Shown: positions 32,306 through 41,174, counted from the stretch's first letter. The stretch is 64,000 nucleotides of DNA from Streptomyces massasporeus (GCF_014648995.1 NZ_BMSE01000016.1:62001-126000), one strand, 5' to 3'. Numbers and translations are program-made. The notes: a model not told the origin generated them from the sequence alone.

Positions 32306-33847
32306 GTGTCGGCCAGCACATCCCGTACGCTCCCGCCGGAGATCGCCGAGTCCGTCTCTGTCATGGCGCTCATTGAGCGGGGAAAGGCTGAGGGGCAGAT
32401 CGCCGGCGATGACGTGCGTCGGGCCTTCGAAGCTGACCAGATTCCGGCCACTCAGTGGAAGAACGTACTGCGCAGCCTCAACCAGATCCTCGAGGAAGAG
32501 GGTGTGACGCTGATGGTCAGTGCCGCAGAGCCCAAGCGCACCCGAAAGAGCGTCGCAGCGAAGAGTCCCGCCAAGCGCACCGCCACCAAGACGGTCGCGG
32601 CCAAGGCGGTGACCACCCGGAAGGCGACTGCCACCGCCACGCCGGCGGCGCCCGCCGCGGAGCCCGCCGCCGAGGAGGAGGCACCCGCCAAGAAGGCGGC
32701 TGCCAAGAAGACGACCGCCAAGAAGGCCGCAGCGAAGAAGACCGTCGCCAAGAAGACGGCGGCCAAGAAGACCGGCGCCAAGAAGGACGACGCCGAGATC
32801 ATCGAGGAGGAGGTGCTCGAGGAGGCAGCCCCCGGCAAGGCCGGTGAGGAGCCCGAGGGCACCACCGAGAACGCGGGCTTCGTGCTCTCCGACGAGGACG
32901 AGGACGACGCGCCTGCCCAGCAGGTCGCCGCCGCCGGAGCCACCGCCGACCCGGTCAAGGACTACCTCAAGCAGATCGGCAAGGTCCCCCTGCTCAACGC
33001 CGAGCAGGAGGTCGAGCTCGCCAAGCGCATCGAGGCGGGTCTGTTCGCCGAGGACAAGCTGGCGAACGCCGACAAGCTGGCCCCGAAGCTCAAGCGCGAG
33101 CTGGAGATCATCGCCGAGGACGGCCGCCGCGCCAAGAACCACCTCCTGGAGGCCAACCTCCGTCTGGTGGTCTCCCTGGCCAAGCGTTACACCGGTCGCG
33201 GCATGTTGTTCCTGGACCTGATCCAGGAGGGCAACCTCGGTCTGATCCGCGCGGTCGAGAAGTTCGACTACACCAAGGGCTACAAGTTCTCCACGTACGC
33301 CACCTGGTGGATCCGTCAGGCGATCACCCGCGCCATGGCCGACCAGGCCCGCACCATCCGTATCCCGGTGCACATGGTCGAGGTCATCAACAAGCTCGCG
33401 CGCGTGCAGCGGCAGATGCTCCAGGACCTGGGCCGCGAGCCCACCCCGGAGGAGCTGGCCAAGGAACTCGACATGACCCCCGAGAAGGTCATCGAGGTCC
33501 AGAAGTACGGCCGCGAGCCCATCTCGCTGCACACTCCGCTGGGCGAGGACGGCGACAGCGAGTTCGGTGACCTCATCGAGGACTCCGAGGCTGTCGTTCC
33601 GGCCGACGCGGTCAGCTTCACGCTCCTGCAGGAGCAGCTGCACTCCGTCCTGGACACCCTGTCCGAGCGCGAGGCGGGCGTCGTCTCGATGCGCTTCGGC
33701 CTCACCGACGGTCAGCCGAAGACCCTCGACGAGATCGGCAAGGTCTACGGCGTCACGCGCGAGCGGATCCGCCAGATCGAGTCCAAGACCATGTCGAAGC
33801 TGCGCCACCCGTCGCGTTCGCAGGTGCTGCGCGACTACCTCGACTGA
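32306..33847 (+). CDS. hrdB: HrdB, principal RNA polymerase sigma factor
   Basis: This 513-residue sigma-70 family group 1 factor drives vegetative transcription. Region 1.1 occupies about residues 1-75. A long Lys/Ala/Thr-rich segment (repeated AKKAAAKK-type units, about 85-160) and an acidic stretch (DEDEDDAPAQ) precede region 1.2. Conserved regions 2-4 follow with VKDYLKQIGKVPLLNAEQEV, LLEANLRLVVSLAKRY, KFSTYATWWIRQAITRAMA and GVTRERIRQIESKTMSKLRH. The start is GTG (VSASTSRTLPPEIAES) with GAGAGG upstream, as in S. coelicolor HrdB. Essential gene with its own promoters. Confidence 0.98.
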   Translation: MSASTSRTLPPEIAESVSVMALIERGKAEGQIAGDDVRRAFEADQIPATQWKNVLRSLNQILEEEGVTLMVSAAEPKRTRKSVAAKSPAKRTATKTVAAKAVTTRKATATATPAAPAAEPAAEEEAPAKKAAAKKTTAKKAAAKKTVAKKTAAKKTGAKKDDAEIIEEEVLEEAAPGKAGEEPEGTTENAGFVLSDEDEDDAPAQQVAAAGATADPVKDYLKQIGKVPLLNAEQEVELAKRIEAGLFAEDKLANADKLAPKLKRELEIIAEDGRRAKNHLLEANLRLVVSLAKRYTGRGMLFLDLIQEGNLGLIRAVEKFDYTKGYKFSTYATWWIRQAITRAMADQARTIRIPVHMVEVINKLARVQRQMLQDLGREPTPEELAKELDMTPEKVIEVQKYGREPISLHTPLGEDGDSEFGDLIEDSEAVVPADAVSFTLLQEQLHSVLDTLSEREAGVVSMRFGLTDGQPKTLDEIGKVYGVTRERIRQIESKTMSKLRHPSRSQVLRDYLD

Positions 33848-33865
33848 GCGAGGTCGTACGACACG

Positions 33866-33899
33866 GAAGGCCCGGTTCCCCGAGGGGGACCGGGCCTTC
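33866..33899. terminator. hrdB terminator
   Basis: A perfect 11-bp stem (GAAGGCCCGGT / ACCGGGCCTTC), extended by a TCCCC/GGGGA inner stem, lies 18 bp after the hrdB stop. Confidence 0.9.
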
Positions 33900-33984
33900 G
33901 TGATGCTGCCTTGCCGCGGGTGCGGGGTTTCACGGGGTGAATCACTCTGGGTGTCCCACGGACACCACGGAGTGAGGAGTGCGT

Positions 33985-34833
33985 ATGCGTCGTCGTCTGG
34001 CACGATCTCTGGTCCCGCCACTGGTCCTGGCGGTCGCGGTACCGGCCCTGGTAATGGGCTCCAGTGCCCCTGTGGCCGCCGACAGTGTGGTCATAGGTGG
34101 TTTTCCCGTCGAGGCGTCCCAGAGCCCGTGGACGGTGGCCCTGTCCAGCCGTGACCGATTCGGGGGTACGCGCGCAGGCCAGTTCTGCGGAGGCGTGGCG
34201 GTCGGCCGCTCGACCGTGCTCACCGCGGCCCACTGCCTGGACGAGGACGTCCTGGGCGGGCCGCCCGGGCGTGTACGTGACCTCAAGGTCATAGCCGGCC
34301 GCACAGACCTGCTCTCAGGCAGCGGCGGCCAGGAGGTCATCGTGCGCCGCACGTGGGTGAACCCGGCCTATGACGGTGTCAGCAATGCCGGGGACTTCGC
34401 CGTGCTCACTCTGGCCGAACCGCTTCAGGGCGACCCGGTCATCGGCATGGCGGCCGATGGTGATCCCGCGTACACGGCGGGCGAGATCGCCACGGTGTAC
34501 GGGTGGGGCGACACCTCGGGTGCCGGCGAGTACCCCGACAGCCTGCGGGCGGCGCGCGTGCGTGTGCTCCCCGACGCGATGTGCGAGGAGGCCTACCCGG
34601 GCGGCTCGGACGGCACCTACGACGCCACGAGCATGTTGTGCGCCGGGGAGGCCGAGGGGGGCCGCGACGCCTGTCAGGGGGACAGCGGAGGGCCGCTGGT
34701 GGCCCAGGGGCGCCTGATCGGGCTCGTGTCCTGGGGGATCGGCTGTGGCCGGGCCGGCAACCCCGGGGTCTACATGAGGGTGTCCGACATCATGCGGACA
34801 CTCGGCTGGGCACGGGCTTCGGGCGGTGCGTGA
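33985..34833 (+). CDS. Secreted trypsin-like serine protease (S1 family)
   Basis: This 282-residue exported protease has a signal peptide (MRRRLARSLVPPLVLAVAVP, cleavage near APVAA-DS) and a short propeptide before VIGGFPV. The chymotrypsin triad is present: TAAHC (His83), GDFAVLTL (Asp137) and GDSGGP (Ser234). Asp228 lies six residues before the serine, giving trypsin-like preference for Arg/Lys. Four cysteines should form disulfides. The ATG has GTGAGGAG upstream; a GTG 6 nt earlier is an alternative. Transcription is separate from hrdB, which ends at a strong terminator. Confidence 0.93.
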   Translation: MRRRLARSLVPPLVLAVAVPALVMGSSAPVAADSVVIGGFPVEASQSPWTVALSSRDRFGGTRAGQFCGGVAVGRSTVLTAAHCLDEDVLGGPPGRVRDLKVIAGRTDLLSGSGGQEVIVRRTWVNPAYDGVSNAGDFAVLTLAEPLQGDPVIGMAADGDPAYTAGEIATVYGWGDTSGAGEYPDSLRAARVRVLPDAMCEEAYPGGSDGTYDATSMLCAGEAEGGRDACQGDSGGPLVAQGRLIGLVSWGIGCGRAGNPGVYMRVSDIMRTLGWARASGGA

Positions 34834-34891
34834 GGCCCGGTGGAGCCATGGGCACGGGCCTCGGGCGGCGTGTGAGGCGTCCGGCGGAGCC
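34808..34891 (+). repeat. Imperfect ~41-bp direct duplication at end of protease gene
   Basis: The segment coding the last residues and stop of the protease (34808-34847) is repeated imperfectly at 34850-34891, starting GGGCACGGGC and ending GGAGCC in both copies. It looks like a local duplication of the gene tail. Confidence 0.6.
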
Positions 34892-34930
34892 CTGCATCGG
34901 CTGGGCGCCTGAACCGGCTGGAGACGAGGG

Positions 34931-34967
34931 CGGGCGGCTGCCCCTGGTCACCAGGGGCAGCCGCCCG
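34931..34967. terminator. Bidirectional terminator, 18-bp stem
   Basis: Two perfectly complementary 18-nt arms (CGGGCGGCTGCCCCTGGT and complement) flank a single C, so the loop will open to 3-5 nt. It lies between the convergent protease and DUF7455 genes. Confidence 0.9.
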
Positions 34968-35011
34968 TCCACCGGCCTGTGCCGGGCTGGCTCGTCGTCG
35001 GACGCGAGGTC

Positions 35012-35242
35012 TCAGCGCTCTTCTTCGGAGGCGTTCGCGGGAGCAGACGTGAGCCGCTCCGTCTCGTCCTGTATCTCAGCGGCGATCTTCTTGAGTTCCG
35101 GCTCGAACTTGCGGCCATGGTGGGCGCAGAAGAGCAGTTCTCCGCCGCTGAGCAGGACGACGCGCAGGTACGCCTGGGCGCCGCAGCGGTCGCAGCGATC
35201 AGCGGCCGTCAGGGGGCTCGCGGGGGTCAGAACAGTAGTCAC
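35012..35242 (-). CDS. Small zinc-finger-like protein (DUF7455)
   Basis: This 76-residue protein carries two metal-ligand pairs, Cys17-x2-Cys20 (DRCDRCGAQAYL) and Cys39-x2-His42 (LFCAHHGRKF), as in DUF7455 proteins common beside parE in Streptomyces. The C-terminal half is a Lys/Glu-rich helix. No enzymatic motif is present. The role could be nucleic acid or protein binding but is unknown. It is divergent from parE across 441 bp and converges on the protease gene. Confidence 0.85.
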   Translation of the reverse strand: MTTVLTPASPLTAADRCDRCGAQAYLRVVLLSGGELLFCAHHGRKFEPELKKIAAEIQDETERLTSAPANASEEER

Positions 35243-35683
35243 GTCGCCTCTTCTCTAGCTCGACGAGCTGTCGTACCAGGGTCAACATCCAACCAGCCCC
35301 AAAACGTTCCCGCTCGTGGCTTTTCCTCGAAAGAATCTTGCGAGGCGGCTGTCTGCTGCCGGTTGGCGGCGAATGTGCCGTATTGCGTGTCTATGTGTCT
35401 TACGGGGCTTCGCGTTGTATCGGTGGTCGGTCCTCCCGGCTGGGTTGCCGGTTGTTCATGAGGACGTGCCCGGAGCCTAAATGGTTCATGCCTGGAAGGG
35501 AACGTGATGTGTACTTCACTCCATCGAGGGATCGAACACGCATGCGAGTGTGGACTAGTGTGAGTTTCCGACGAGGGTGGCGTTACAACGGCTCTACCAG
35601 GCCTCGGTACCCTCTCACCGGTGACTGAAGCCGCGCCCTTACCCATGAGGGCCCCATCTGAAATTCAGCGAGGAGCGAACCGC
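35243..35683. other. 441-bp divergent region DUF7455 / parE
   Basis: The region has lower G+C near 35280-35330 and 35480-35560 than elsewhere and must contain promoters for both genes. A TACCCT -10 for parE lies at 35608. Open frames on both strands across the region lack ribosome binding sites and homology. Confidence 0.45.
35608..35613 (+). promoter_or_regulatory. Candidate -10 (TACCCT) of parE
   Basis: TACCCT predicts a transcript beginning at or next to GTG 35621. That GTG is in frame with parE, so the mRNA could be leaderless from 35621 or have a 63-nt leader to GTG 35684. Confidence 0.5.
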
Positions 35684-37807
35684 GTGACCGCCGAAACGTC
35701 CGTGCCGTCCACAGCTCTGCTGGCAGGAGCAGACCGGGACGGTTCCAACTACACCGCGCGGCACCTGCTCGTCCTCGAGGGGCTCGAGGCCGTACGCAAG
35801 CGCCCGGGTATGTACATCGGGTCGACCGACAGCCGTGGCTTGATGCACTGCGTCTGGGAGATCATCGACAACTCCGTCGACGAGGCCCTGGGCGGGTACT
35901 GCGACCACATCGAGGTGATCCTCCAGGACGACGGCTCGGTCGAGGTCCGGGACAACGGCCGGGGCATCCCGATCGACGTCGAGCCCAAGACCGGCCTGTC
36001 CGGTGTCGAGGTCGTCATGACCAAGCTTCACGCCGGCGGCAAGTTCGGAGGTGGCTCCTACGCCGCCTCCGGCGGTCTGCACGGCGTCGGCGCCTCCGTG
36101 GTGAACGCACTGTCCGCCCGGTTGGACGTGGAGGTGGACCGCGCTGGCCACACGCACGCGATCAGCTTCCGGCGCGGTGTCCCCGGCGCCTTCGCGGGGA
36201 ACGGCGCGGAGGCCAAGTTCGAGGCCAAGAGCGGGCTGCGCAAGGCCAAGAAGATCCCGAAGACCCGCACCGGCACGCGCGTGCGGTACTGGGCCGACCG
36301 CCAGATCTTCCTCAAGGACGCCAAGCTCAACCTGGAGACGCTGCATCAGCGCGCCCGCCAGACCGCGTTCCTGGTACCCGGTCTGACCATCGTCGTGCGC
36401 GACGAATACGGGCTCGGCGAGGGCGGCAGCAAGGGCGAGGAGTCCTTCCGCTTCGACGGCGGAATCAGCGAGTTCTGCGAGTACCTGGCCAACGACAAGC
36501 CGGTCTGCGACGTCCTCCGCTTCTCCGGACAGGGCACCTTCAAGGAGACCGTCCCGGTTCTGGACGAGCACGGCCAGATGACCCCCACCCAGGTCACCCG
36601 TGAGCTCGATGTCGACGTGGCGATGCGCTGGGGCACGGGGTACGACACGACCCTGAAGTCGTTCGTGAACATCATCGCCACGCCCAAGGGCGGCACCCAT
36701 GTCGCCGGCTTCGAGCAGGCCGTGGCCGCCACGATGAACGAGGTGCTCCGCGCCAAGAAGCTGCTGCGCGTCGCCGAGAACGACATCGTCAAGGACGACG
36801 CGCTGGAGGGTCTGACGGCGGTCGTGACCGTGCGTCTGGCCGAGCCGCAGTTCGAGGGGCAGACCAAGGAGGTCCTCGGGACCTCTGCGGCCCGCCGGAT
36901 CGTGAACACGGTGATCTCCAGGGAATTCAAGGCGTTCCTGACGTCCACGAAGCGGGACGCCGCCCAGCAGGCCCGTGTCGTGATGGAGAAGGCTGTCGCC
37001 GCGGCCCGTACGCGCATCGCCGCCCGGCAGCACAAGGACGCGCAGCGGCGCAAGACGGCCCTGGAGTCCTCCTCGCTGCCCGCCAAGCTGGCCGACTGCC
37101 GCAGCGACGACGTCGACCGCAGCGAGCTGTTCATCGTCGAGGGTGACTCCGCGCTCGGCACGGCGAAGCTCGCCCGGAACTCCGAGTTCCAGGCGTTGCT
37201 GCCGATCCGCGGCAAGATCCTCAACGTCCAGAAGTCGTCCGTGACGGACATGCTGAAGAACGTCGAGTGCGGCGCGATCATCCAGGTCATAGGAGCCGGT
37301 TCGGGCCGGACCTTCGATATCGACACCGCCCGCTACGGCAAGATCATCATGATGACCGACGCCGACGTCGACGGCTCGCACATCCGCACCCTGCTTCTGA
37401 CGCTGTTCCACCGCTACATGCGGCCCATGGTCGAGGCCGGCCGGGTCTTCGCGGCGGTGCCGCCGCTGCACCGCATCGAGATCATCCAGCCGAAGAAGGG
37501 CCAGGACAAGTACGTCTACACGTACTCGGACCGCGAACTGCGCGACAAGCTCATGGAGTTCCAGAGCAAGGGCATCCGCTACAAGGACTCGATCCAGCGC
37601 TACAAGGGCCTCGGCGAGATGGACGCCGACCAGCTGGCCGAGACGACGATGGACCCGCGTCACCGCACCCTGCGCCGCATCAACCTCTCCGACCTGGAGT
37701 CCGCCGAGCAGGTCTTCGACCTGCTGATGGGCAACGACGTGGCGCCGCGCAAGGAGTTCATCTCCAACTCGGCGGCGACGCTGGACCGGTCGCGGATCGA
37801 CGCGTAG
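35684..37807 (+). CDS. parE: Type IIA topoisomerase B subunit, ParE/GyrB2 (topoisomerase IV)
   Basis: This 707-residue ATPase subunit partners with ParC encoded at 51.5-53.9 kb to decatenate chromosomes. The GHKL ATPase has IIDNSVDEAL, DNGRGIP and GGLHGVGASVVNALS. The transducer follows, and the Toprim domain has IVEGDSALG and DADVDGSH, with RYKGLGEMD near the end. GTG 35684 (VTAETSVPS) has GAGGAG 9 nt upstream and matches the known S. coelicolor start. An in-frame GTG 63 bp upstream lies exactly where a leaderless mRNA would begin, giving a possible 728-residue form. Confidence 0.95.
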   Translation: MTAETSVPSTALLAGADRDGSNYTARHLLVLEGLEAVRKRPGMYIGSTDSRGLMHCVWEIIDNSVDEALGGYCDHIEVILQDDGSVEVRDNGRGIPIDVEPKTGLSGVEVVMTKLHAGGKFGGGSYAASGGLHGVGASVVNALSARLDVEVDRAGHTHAISFRRGVPGAFAGNGAEAKFEAKSGLRKAKKIPKTRTGTRVRYWADRQIFLKDAKLNLETLHQRARQTAFLVPGLTIVVRDEYGLGEGGSKGEESFRFDGGISEFCEYLANDKPVCDVLRFSGQGTFKETVPVLDEHGQMTPTQVTRELDVDVAMRWGTGYDTTLKSFVNIIATPKGGTHVAGFEQAVAATMNEVLRAKKLLRVAENDIVKDDALEGLTAVVTVRLAEPQFEGQTKEVLGTSAARRIVNTVISREFKAFLTSTKRDAAQQARVVMEKAVAAARTRIAARQHKDAQRRKTALESSSLPAKLADCRSDDVDRSELFIVEGDSALGTAKLARNSEFQALLPIRGKILNVQKSSVTDMLKNVECGAIIQVIGAGSGRTFDIDTARYGKIIMMTDADVDGSHIRTLLLTLFHRYMRPMVEAGRVFAAVPPLHRIEIIQPKKGQDKYVYTYSDRELRDKLMEFQSKGIRYKDSIQRYKGLGEMDADQLAETTMDPRHRTLRRINLSDLESAEQVFDLLMGNDVAPRKEFISNSAATLDRSRIDA

Positions 37808-37849
37808 CCGCGGCACCGGGCTGTTTTGCTGGGCGCGGCCGGGGGGCCG

Positions 37850-37965
37850 GGACCCGGGTCGCTGTCACGTACGGTCAGAGGCTCGAGACCCGGCCGGTGT
37901 CGTGTACGGCCGGGAGTTCGGGACCTGGTCGCTGCCGCGTACGGCCAGGTACGGCCGGGGTTCCG
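37850..37965. repeat. Imperfect tandem repeats after parE
   Basis: Three related units of about 34-45 bp share GGACC(C/T)GG..., (A/G)CGTACGG(C/T)C and a TTCG or CTCGA end. CGTACGG occurs in each. Function is unknown; the units could fold as alternative hairpins. Confidence 0.5.
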
Positions 37966-38041
37966 GAACCCCGGCCCGTGCCGCAGCGGTCCGGCATGCC
38001 TGGGGCGCCTGAACACCCGCACCTTCCCGGCCGCGTCCAGG

Positions 38042-38069
38042 CGTCTCTCCACCCTCGGGTGGATAGACG
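38042..38069. promoter_or_regulatory. Inverted repeat with TCCACCC arms
   Basis: CGTCT-C-TCCACCC-TC-GGGTGGA-T-AGACG has 12 of 13 positions paired. Additional ATCCACCC copies follow at 38081 and 38092 in direct orientation. It may be a terminator for parE or an operator set for the downstream two-component operon. Confidence 0.45.
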
Positions 38070-38192
38070 CACAGCCGAGGATCCACCCGTGATCCACCCC
38101 CGCTCCGATCCCGTGACCTGGCGATATCCGTAGCGTCGAAGGCGTCGGCAGCACCCGCTGCCGATACCCCCTTCTCGCTCACGGAGGCCGTG

Positions 38193-38717
38193 ATGTCCGG
38201 GCTCGTCGACGCGTCGCTGATCGTGCTCGTTGCCGTCGTGGTGATAGCCCGGCAGTTCCGTGCGCGCCGGATCGACAGCGAGCGCCGCTGGTGGCTCCTG
38301 CCGGTGGTCCTGGTCGTCCTCGCGCTGCGCGAGCCCGGCCTGCTCGACGTCCACCACCACACGGTCTCGGCGCTCCTGCTCGGTGCCGAGCTGCTCATCG
38401 GCCTGGCCACGGGGGCCGGCTGGGCCTGGACCACTCGCATCTGGGCGGAGCCGGACGGCACGGTGTGGAGCAGGAGCAGCACGGCGAGCGTCGGCGTCTG
38501 GGCCGTCGGAATCGCCCTGCGCGCCGGTCTCTTCGCGCTCGGTGCAGCGGCGGGTGCGCACCAGGGCAGCTCCGCCCTGCTGCTGGGCCTCGCCGGCACC
38601 CTGCTCGTCCGGGCCGGAATTCTCGCCCGGCGCGGGCAGTCCCTGCGCCCCACAGTGACGTCGAGCGGGGCGTACGGTGACGGCACGGCCTGGTCCGTGG
38701 GGAGGGAGCGCGTGTGA
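38193..38717 (+). CDS. DUF1453-type (CcdC-like) integral membrane protein
   Basis: This 174-residue protein has five predicted membrane helices, near residues 5-20, 35-50, 60-82, 105-125 and 133-150. A conserved basic RQFRARRI loop and the DGTVWSRSSTASVGVWAVG segment are typical of DUF1453. The ATG is used although a GTG directly precedes it. Its end overlaps the sensor kinase start by 4 bp, so the three genes form an operon and this protein may feed a membrane signal to the kinase. Confidence 0.8.
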   Translation: MSGLVDASLIVLVAVVVIARQFRARRIDSERRWWLLPVVLVVLALREPGLLDVHHHTVSALLLGAELLIGLATGAGWAWTTRIWAEPDGTVWSRSSTASVGVWAVGIALRAGLFALGAAAGAHQGSSALLLGLAGTLLVRAGILARRGQSLRPTVTSSGAYGDGTAWSVGRERV

Positions 38718-39865
38718 GGGAGAACGTTTGGACGCGCTGGCCTTCCCGGGAGGCACTCAGCCGAGAGGGGCTCTCACGTTCCCGGTGCCTGCTGGCCTGG
38801 ACGGTGCGGACGCTGGTCCTCGGGCTGCTTCTGTGGGGTGTCTTCTCCGACAGCCACGCGGGCGGCTGGAAGGCGGCGGCCTGCGCCGCGGGAGTTCTGC
38901 TGGCGGCCCTGCTCGCCTGGGCATTCTTCCGGACCACGCTCCGGCACCGGCTGTGGCCGTCGCTGGCCTCGCTCGCCCTGCTGCAGGTCATCGCTCTGGC
39001 AGCCCAGCTGTCCGGGTTCGGCGTCGCCGCCCTGGTCATGTGGTGCGGCTGCGCCGTCTCGGCGCTGGAACGGCTGCCGGCGGCGGTCGCCCTGAGCGCC
39101 GCTGGAACGGCACTCGGCGCGTACGGGGTCGTCCAGAACGACGACGTGCTGACGACGGTGGTCACCGGCATCGGCATCGCCCTGGCCGGCTACACGCTGC
39201 GCCTCGACGCCGAGGCCCGCGGCAGCGCACAGCGGCTCCTCGCCCAGGAGCGGGTGGCGCGTGCGGCCGAGGCGGAGACGGCGGCGCTCGCGGAACGGGC
39301 CCGTATAGCGCGGGAGATCCACGACGTGCTGGCGCACAGCCTCTCGGCCCAGCTCGTGCACCTGGAGGCGGCCCGGTTGCTGATCGAACGGGGAGGGGAA
39401 CGGGAGCAGGTCCACGAACGCGTGGTCGCGGCACGGGAGATGGCGCGAGGCGGCCTCGCCGAGACCCGGCAGGCGCTCTCCGCCCTGCGCGGCGAGCTGA
39501 CCCCGCTGGAAGACTTCCTGAACGAGCTGGTCAGCGCGGCCGGAGGCGCTGAGATCACCGTCACGGGTGAACGCAGGGCCTTGCCGACCGAGGCGTCCCA
39601 GGCCGTGCGCAGAGCGGCACAGGAGGCTCTGACGAACGTCCGCAAGCACGCCCCTGGCGCCAAGGTGCGCCTCAGGCTCGACTACCGTCCGCACGAAGTG
39701 ACCCTGGATGTAAGGGACTCGGGGGGCTCGCCGGGCGAACTGACAGGGTCGGGCGCCGGGTACGGTCTGCTGGGCATGCGGGAGCGTGCCGAGTTGCTGG
39801 GCGGCTCCCTCGATGCCGGCCCGGGCGAGGAGGGGTTCGTGGTGACGCTGAAGGTGCCGGTATGA
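38714..39865 (+). CDS. Sensor histidine kinase, NarL/DesK-type (HisKA_3)
   Basis: This 383-residue kinase has about five membrane helices in the first 170 residues and no extracytoplasmic sensor domain, an 'intramembrane-sensing' architecture. The phosphorylation site is AREIHDVLAHSL (His about 202). The HATPase region has QEALTNVRKHAPGA (N box), DVRDSGGSPG and GYGLLGMRERAELLGG. It overlaps both neighbours by 4 bp (GTGA/ATGA), so translation is coupled. The stimulus is unknown. Confidence 0.92.
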   Translation: MRENVWTRWPSREALSREGLSRSRCLLAWTVRTLVLGLLLWGVFSDSHAGGWKAAACAAGVLLAALLAWAFFRTTLRHRLWPSLASLALLQVIALAAQLSGFGVAALVMWCGCAVSALERLPAAVALSAAGTALGAYGVVQNDDVLTTVVTGIGIALAGYTLRLDAEARGSAQRLLAQERVARAAEAETAALAERARIAREIHDVLAHSLSAQLVHLEAARLLIERGGEREQVHERVVAAREMARGGLAETRQALSALRGELTPLEDFLNELVSAAGGAEITVTGERRALPTEASQAVRRAAQEALTNVRKHAPGAKVRLRLDYRPHEVTLDVRDSGGSPGELTGSGAGYGLLGMRERAELLGGSLDAGPGEEGFVVTLKVPV

Positions 39866-40545
39866 CGCAGGAGGCCGAGCCGAGGTCCGCTCGGGTGGTG
39901 GTCGCCGACGATCAGACCGTGGTGCGGGAGGGCATCGTGATGCTGCTCGGTCTGCTGCCCGGGATCGAGGTCGTCGGAGCCGCGGGGGACGGGGAGGAGG
40001 CGGTGGCGCTCGTCGCCGGACTCGCCCCGGACGTGGTGCTGATGGACCTGCGCATGCCGCGCTGCGACGGTGTGGAGGCGACCCGCAGGATCCGCGCGGA
40101 GCACCCCGGGACGCAGGTCGTGGTGCTCACGACGTTCGCGGACGACGAGTCGCTGTTCCCGGCCCTGGAGGCGGGGGCCCGCGGCTATCTCACCAAGGAC
40201 GCGGGCGGGGACGAGATCGTGCGAGCCGTGCACAGCGTGCTGTCGGGAGACGCGGGCCTCTCACCGGGCATCCAGAGGCGCCTGCTGGAGCGCCTCGCGC
40301 AGGCCGGGCTCGCACCGGCCGCGCCGTCTGAGCCACCGGACGGGCTCACCGCCCGGGAGATGGAGGTGCTGCTCCTCATCGCGGAAGGTCTCAGCAACCC
40401 GGAGATCGCCCGGAGGCTGCATGTCTCCACGGCGACCGTGAAGACCCACATCAACAATCTCTTCACCAAGACCGGGCTCAAGGACCGTGCGCAGGCGGTG
40501 CGTTACGCCTATGCGAAAGGAATCGTGCGGCCACCAGCGGGTTAG
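39862..40545 (+). CDS. Response regulator, LuxR/NarL family
   Basis: This 227-residue regulator has a receiver domain with acidic pocket VVADDQTVVREG and the phosphoacceptor in VLMDLRMPRCDG (Asp about 60). The LuxR helix-turn-helix (about 160-220) is LTAREMEVLLLIAEGLSNPE with TVKTHINNLFTKTGLKDR. It is the partner of the kinase whose stop codon it overlaps. Targets are unknown; the DUF485/symporter pair downstream is a possible one. Confidence 0.95.
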   Translation: MTQEAEPRSARVVVADDQTVVREGIVMLLGLLPGIEVVGAAGDGEEAVALVAGLAPDVVLMDLRMPRCDGVEATRRIRAEHPGTQVVVLTTFADDESLFPALEAGARGYLTKDAGGDEIVRAVHSVLSGDAGLSPGIQRRLLERLAQAGLAPAAPSEPPDGLTAREMEVLLLIAEGLSNPEIARRLHVSTATVKTHINNLFTKTGLKDRAQAVRYAYAKGIVRPPAG

Positions 40546-40613
40546 TCACCTGAAGGGGTGAAGATCGAGGGGAAGAAGAGTCGGGGATCTTCCCGTTCTG
40601 TCCATCCTTGGGC

Positions 40614-41174
40614 ATGCAGCGAAGCAAGGGCCGTCCCCGTGGCGGCGGGGCCGGCCAGGAGAGTTGGGTCGAGCCTCTCGACGGTCATGACCCGGTCCCG
40701 GCCGAGGCGACCGGACAGCTCAGGTACGACGATCCCTGGTACGACGCCCTCGCCTCCGGGTGGGGCGAGTCGGCCGGTGACGGGGCGCAGGGTCCTGCGG
40801 TGGTTCCGTCGGCACGGACGGAGGGCGGGGCGGGGGCCGCGGCGGCCGACGTGTACCTCGAAGTGCAGCGCAGTGCGGCTTTCCAGGAGGTGCGGCGGCG
40901 GTACCGGAGGTTCGTGGTGCCGGCGTTCGTGGCCTTCTTCGCCTGGTACGTGGGTTACGTCGTGGCCGCCACGACCGTGCCGGATCTGATGGCACGGCCC
41001 GTGGCGGGAGCGGTGAACGTGGCGATGGCGGCGGGACTCGGGCAGTTTCTGTCCACGTTCCTCCTCACCTGGGCGTACGCACGGCACGCGCGGCTGCGCC
41101 GGGACAGGGCCGCGCTCGAACTGCGATGGGACACACAGGAACTGACGCGTGGCATGAACGGTGGTACGTCGTGA
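40614..41174 (+). CDS. DUF485 family membrane protein, symporter partner
   Basis: This 186-residue protein resembles YjcH, the small partner of acetate permease ActP, but has an 85-residue hydrophilic N-terminal extension. The DUF485 core (from about residue 90) is LEVQRSAAFQEVRRRYRRFV followed by two membrane helices (about 110-130 and 150-170). ATG 40614 is used; TTG 40608 is also in frame. Its stop overlaps the symporter start (TCGTGA), a strong sign of coupled translation. Confidence 0.88.
   Translation: MQRSKGRPRGGGAGQESWVEPLDGHDPVPAEATGQLRYDDPWYDALASGWGESAGDGAQGPAVVPSARTEGGAGAAAADVYLEVQRSAAFQEVRRRYRRFVVPAFVAFFAWYVGYVVAATTVPDLMARPVAGAVNVAMAAGLGQFLSTFLLTWAYARHARLRRDRAALELRWDTQELTRGMNGGTS

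Larger units (their letters stand above)
37808..38192. other. 385-bp gap parE to membrane-protein operon
   Basis: It contains a run of imperfect repeats just after parE and a set of GGGTGGAT/ATCCACCC elements closer to the next operon, both listed separately. No ORF is supported. Confidence 0.45.

Noticed and set aside
35239..35646. 135-codon minus-strand frame upstream of parE
   Set aside because: Covers the divergent promoter region, has no ribosome binding site and a low-complexity product.
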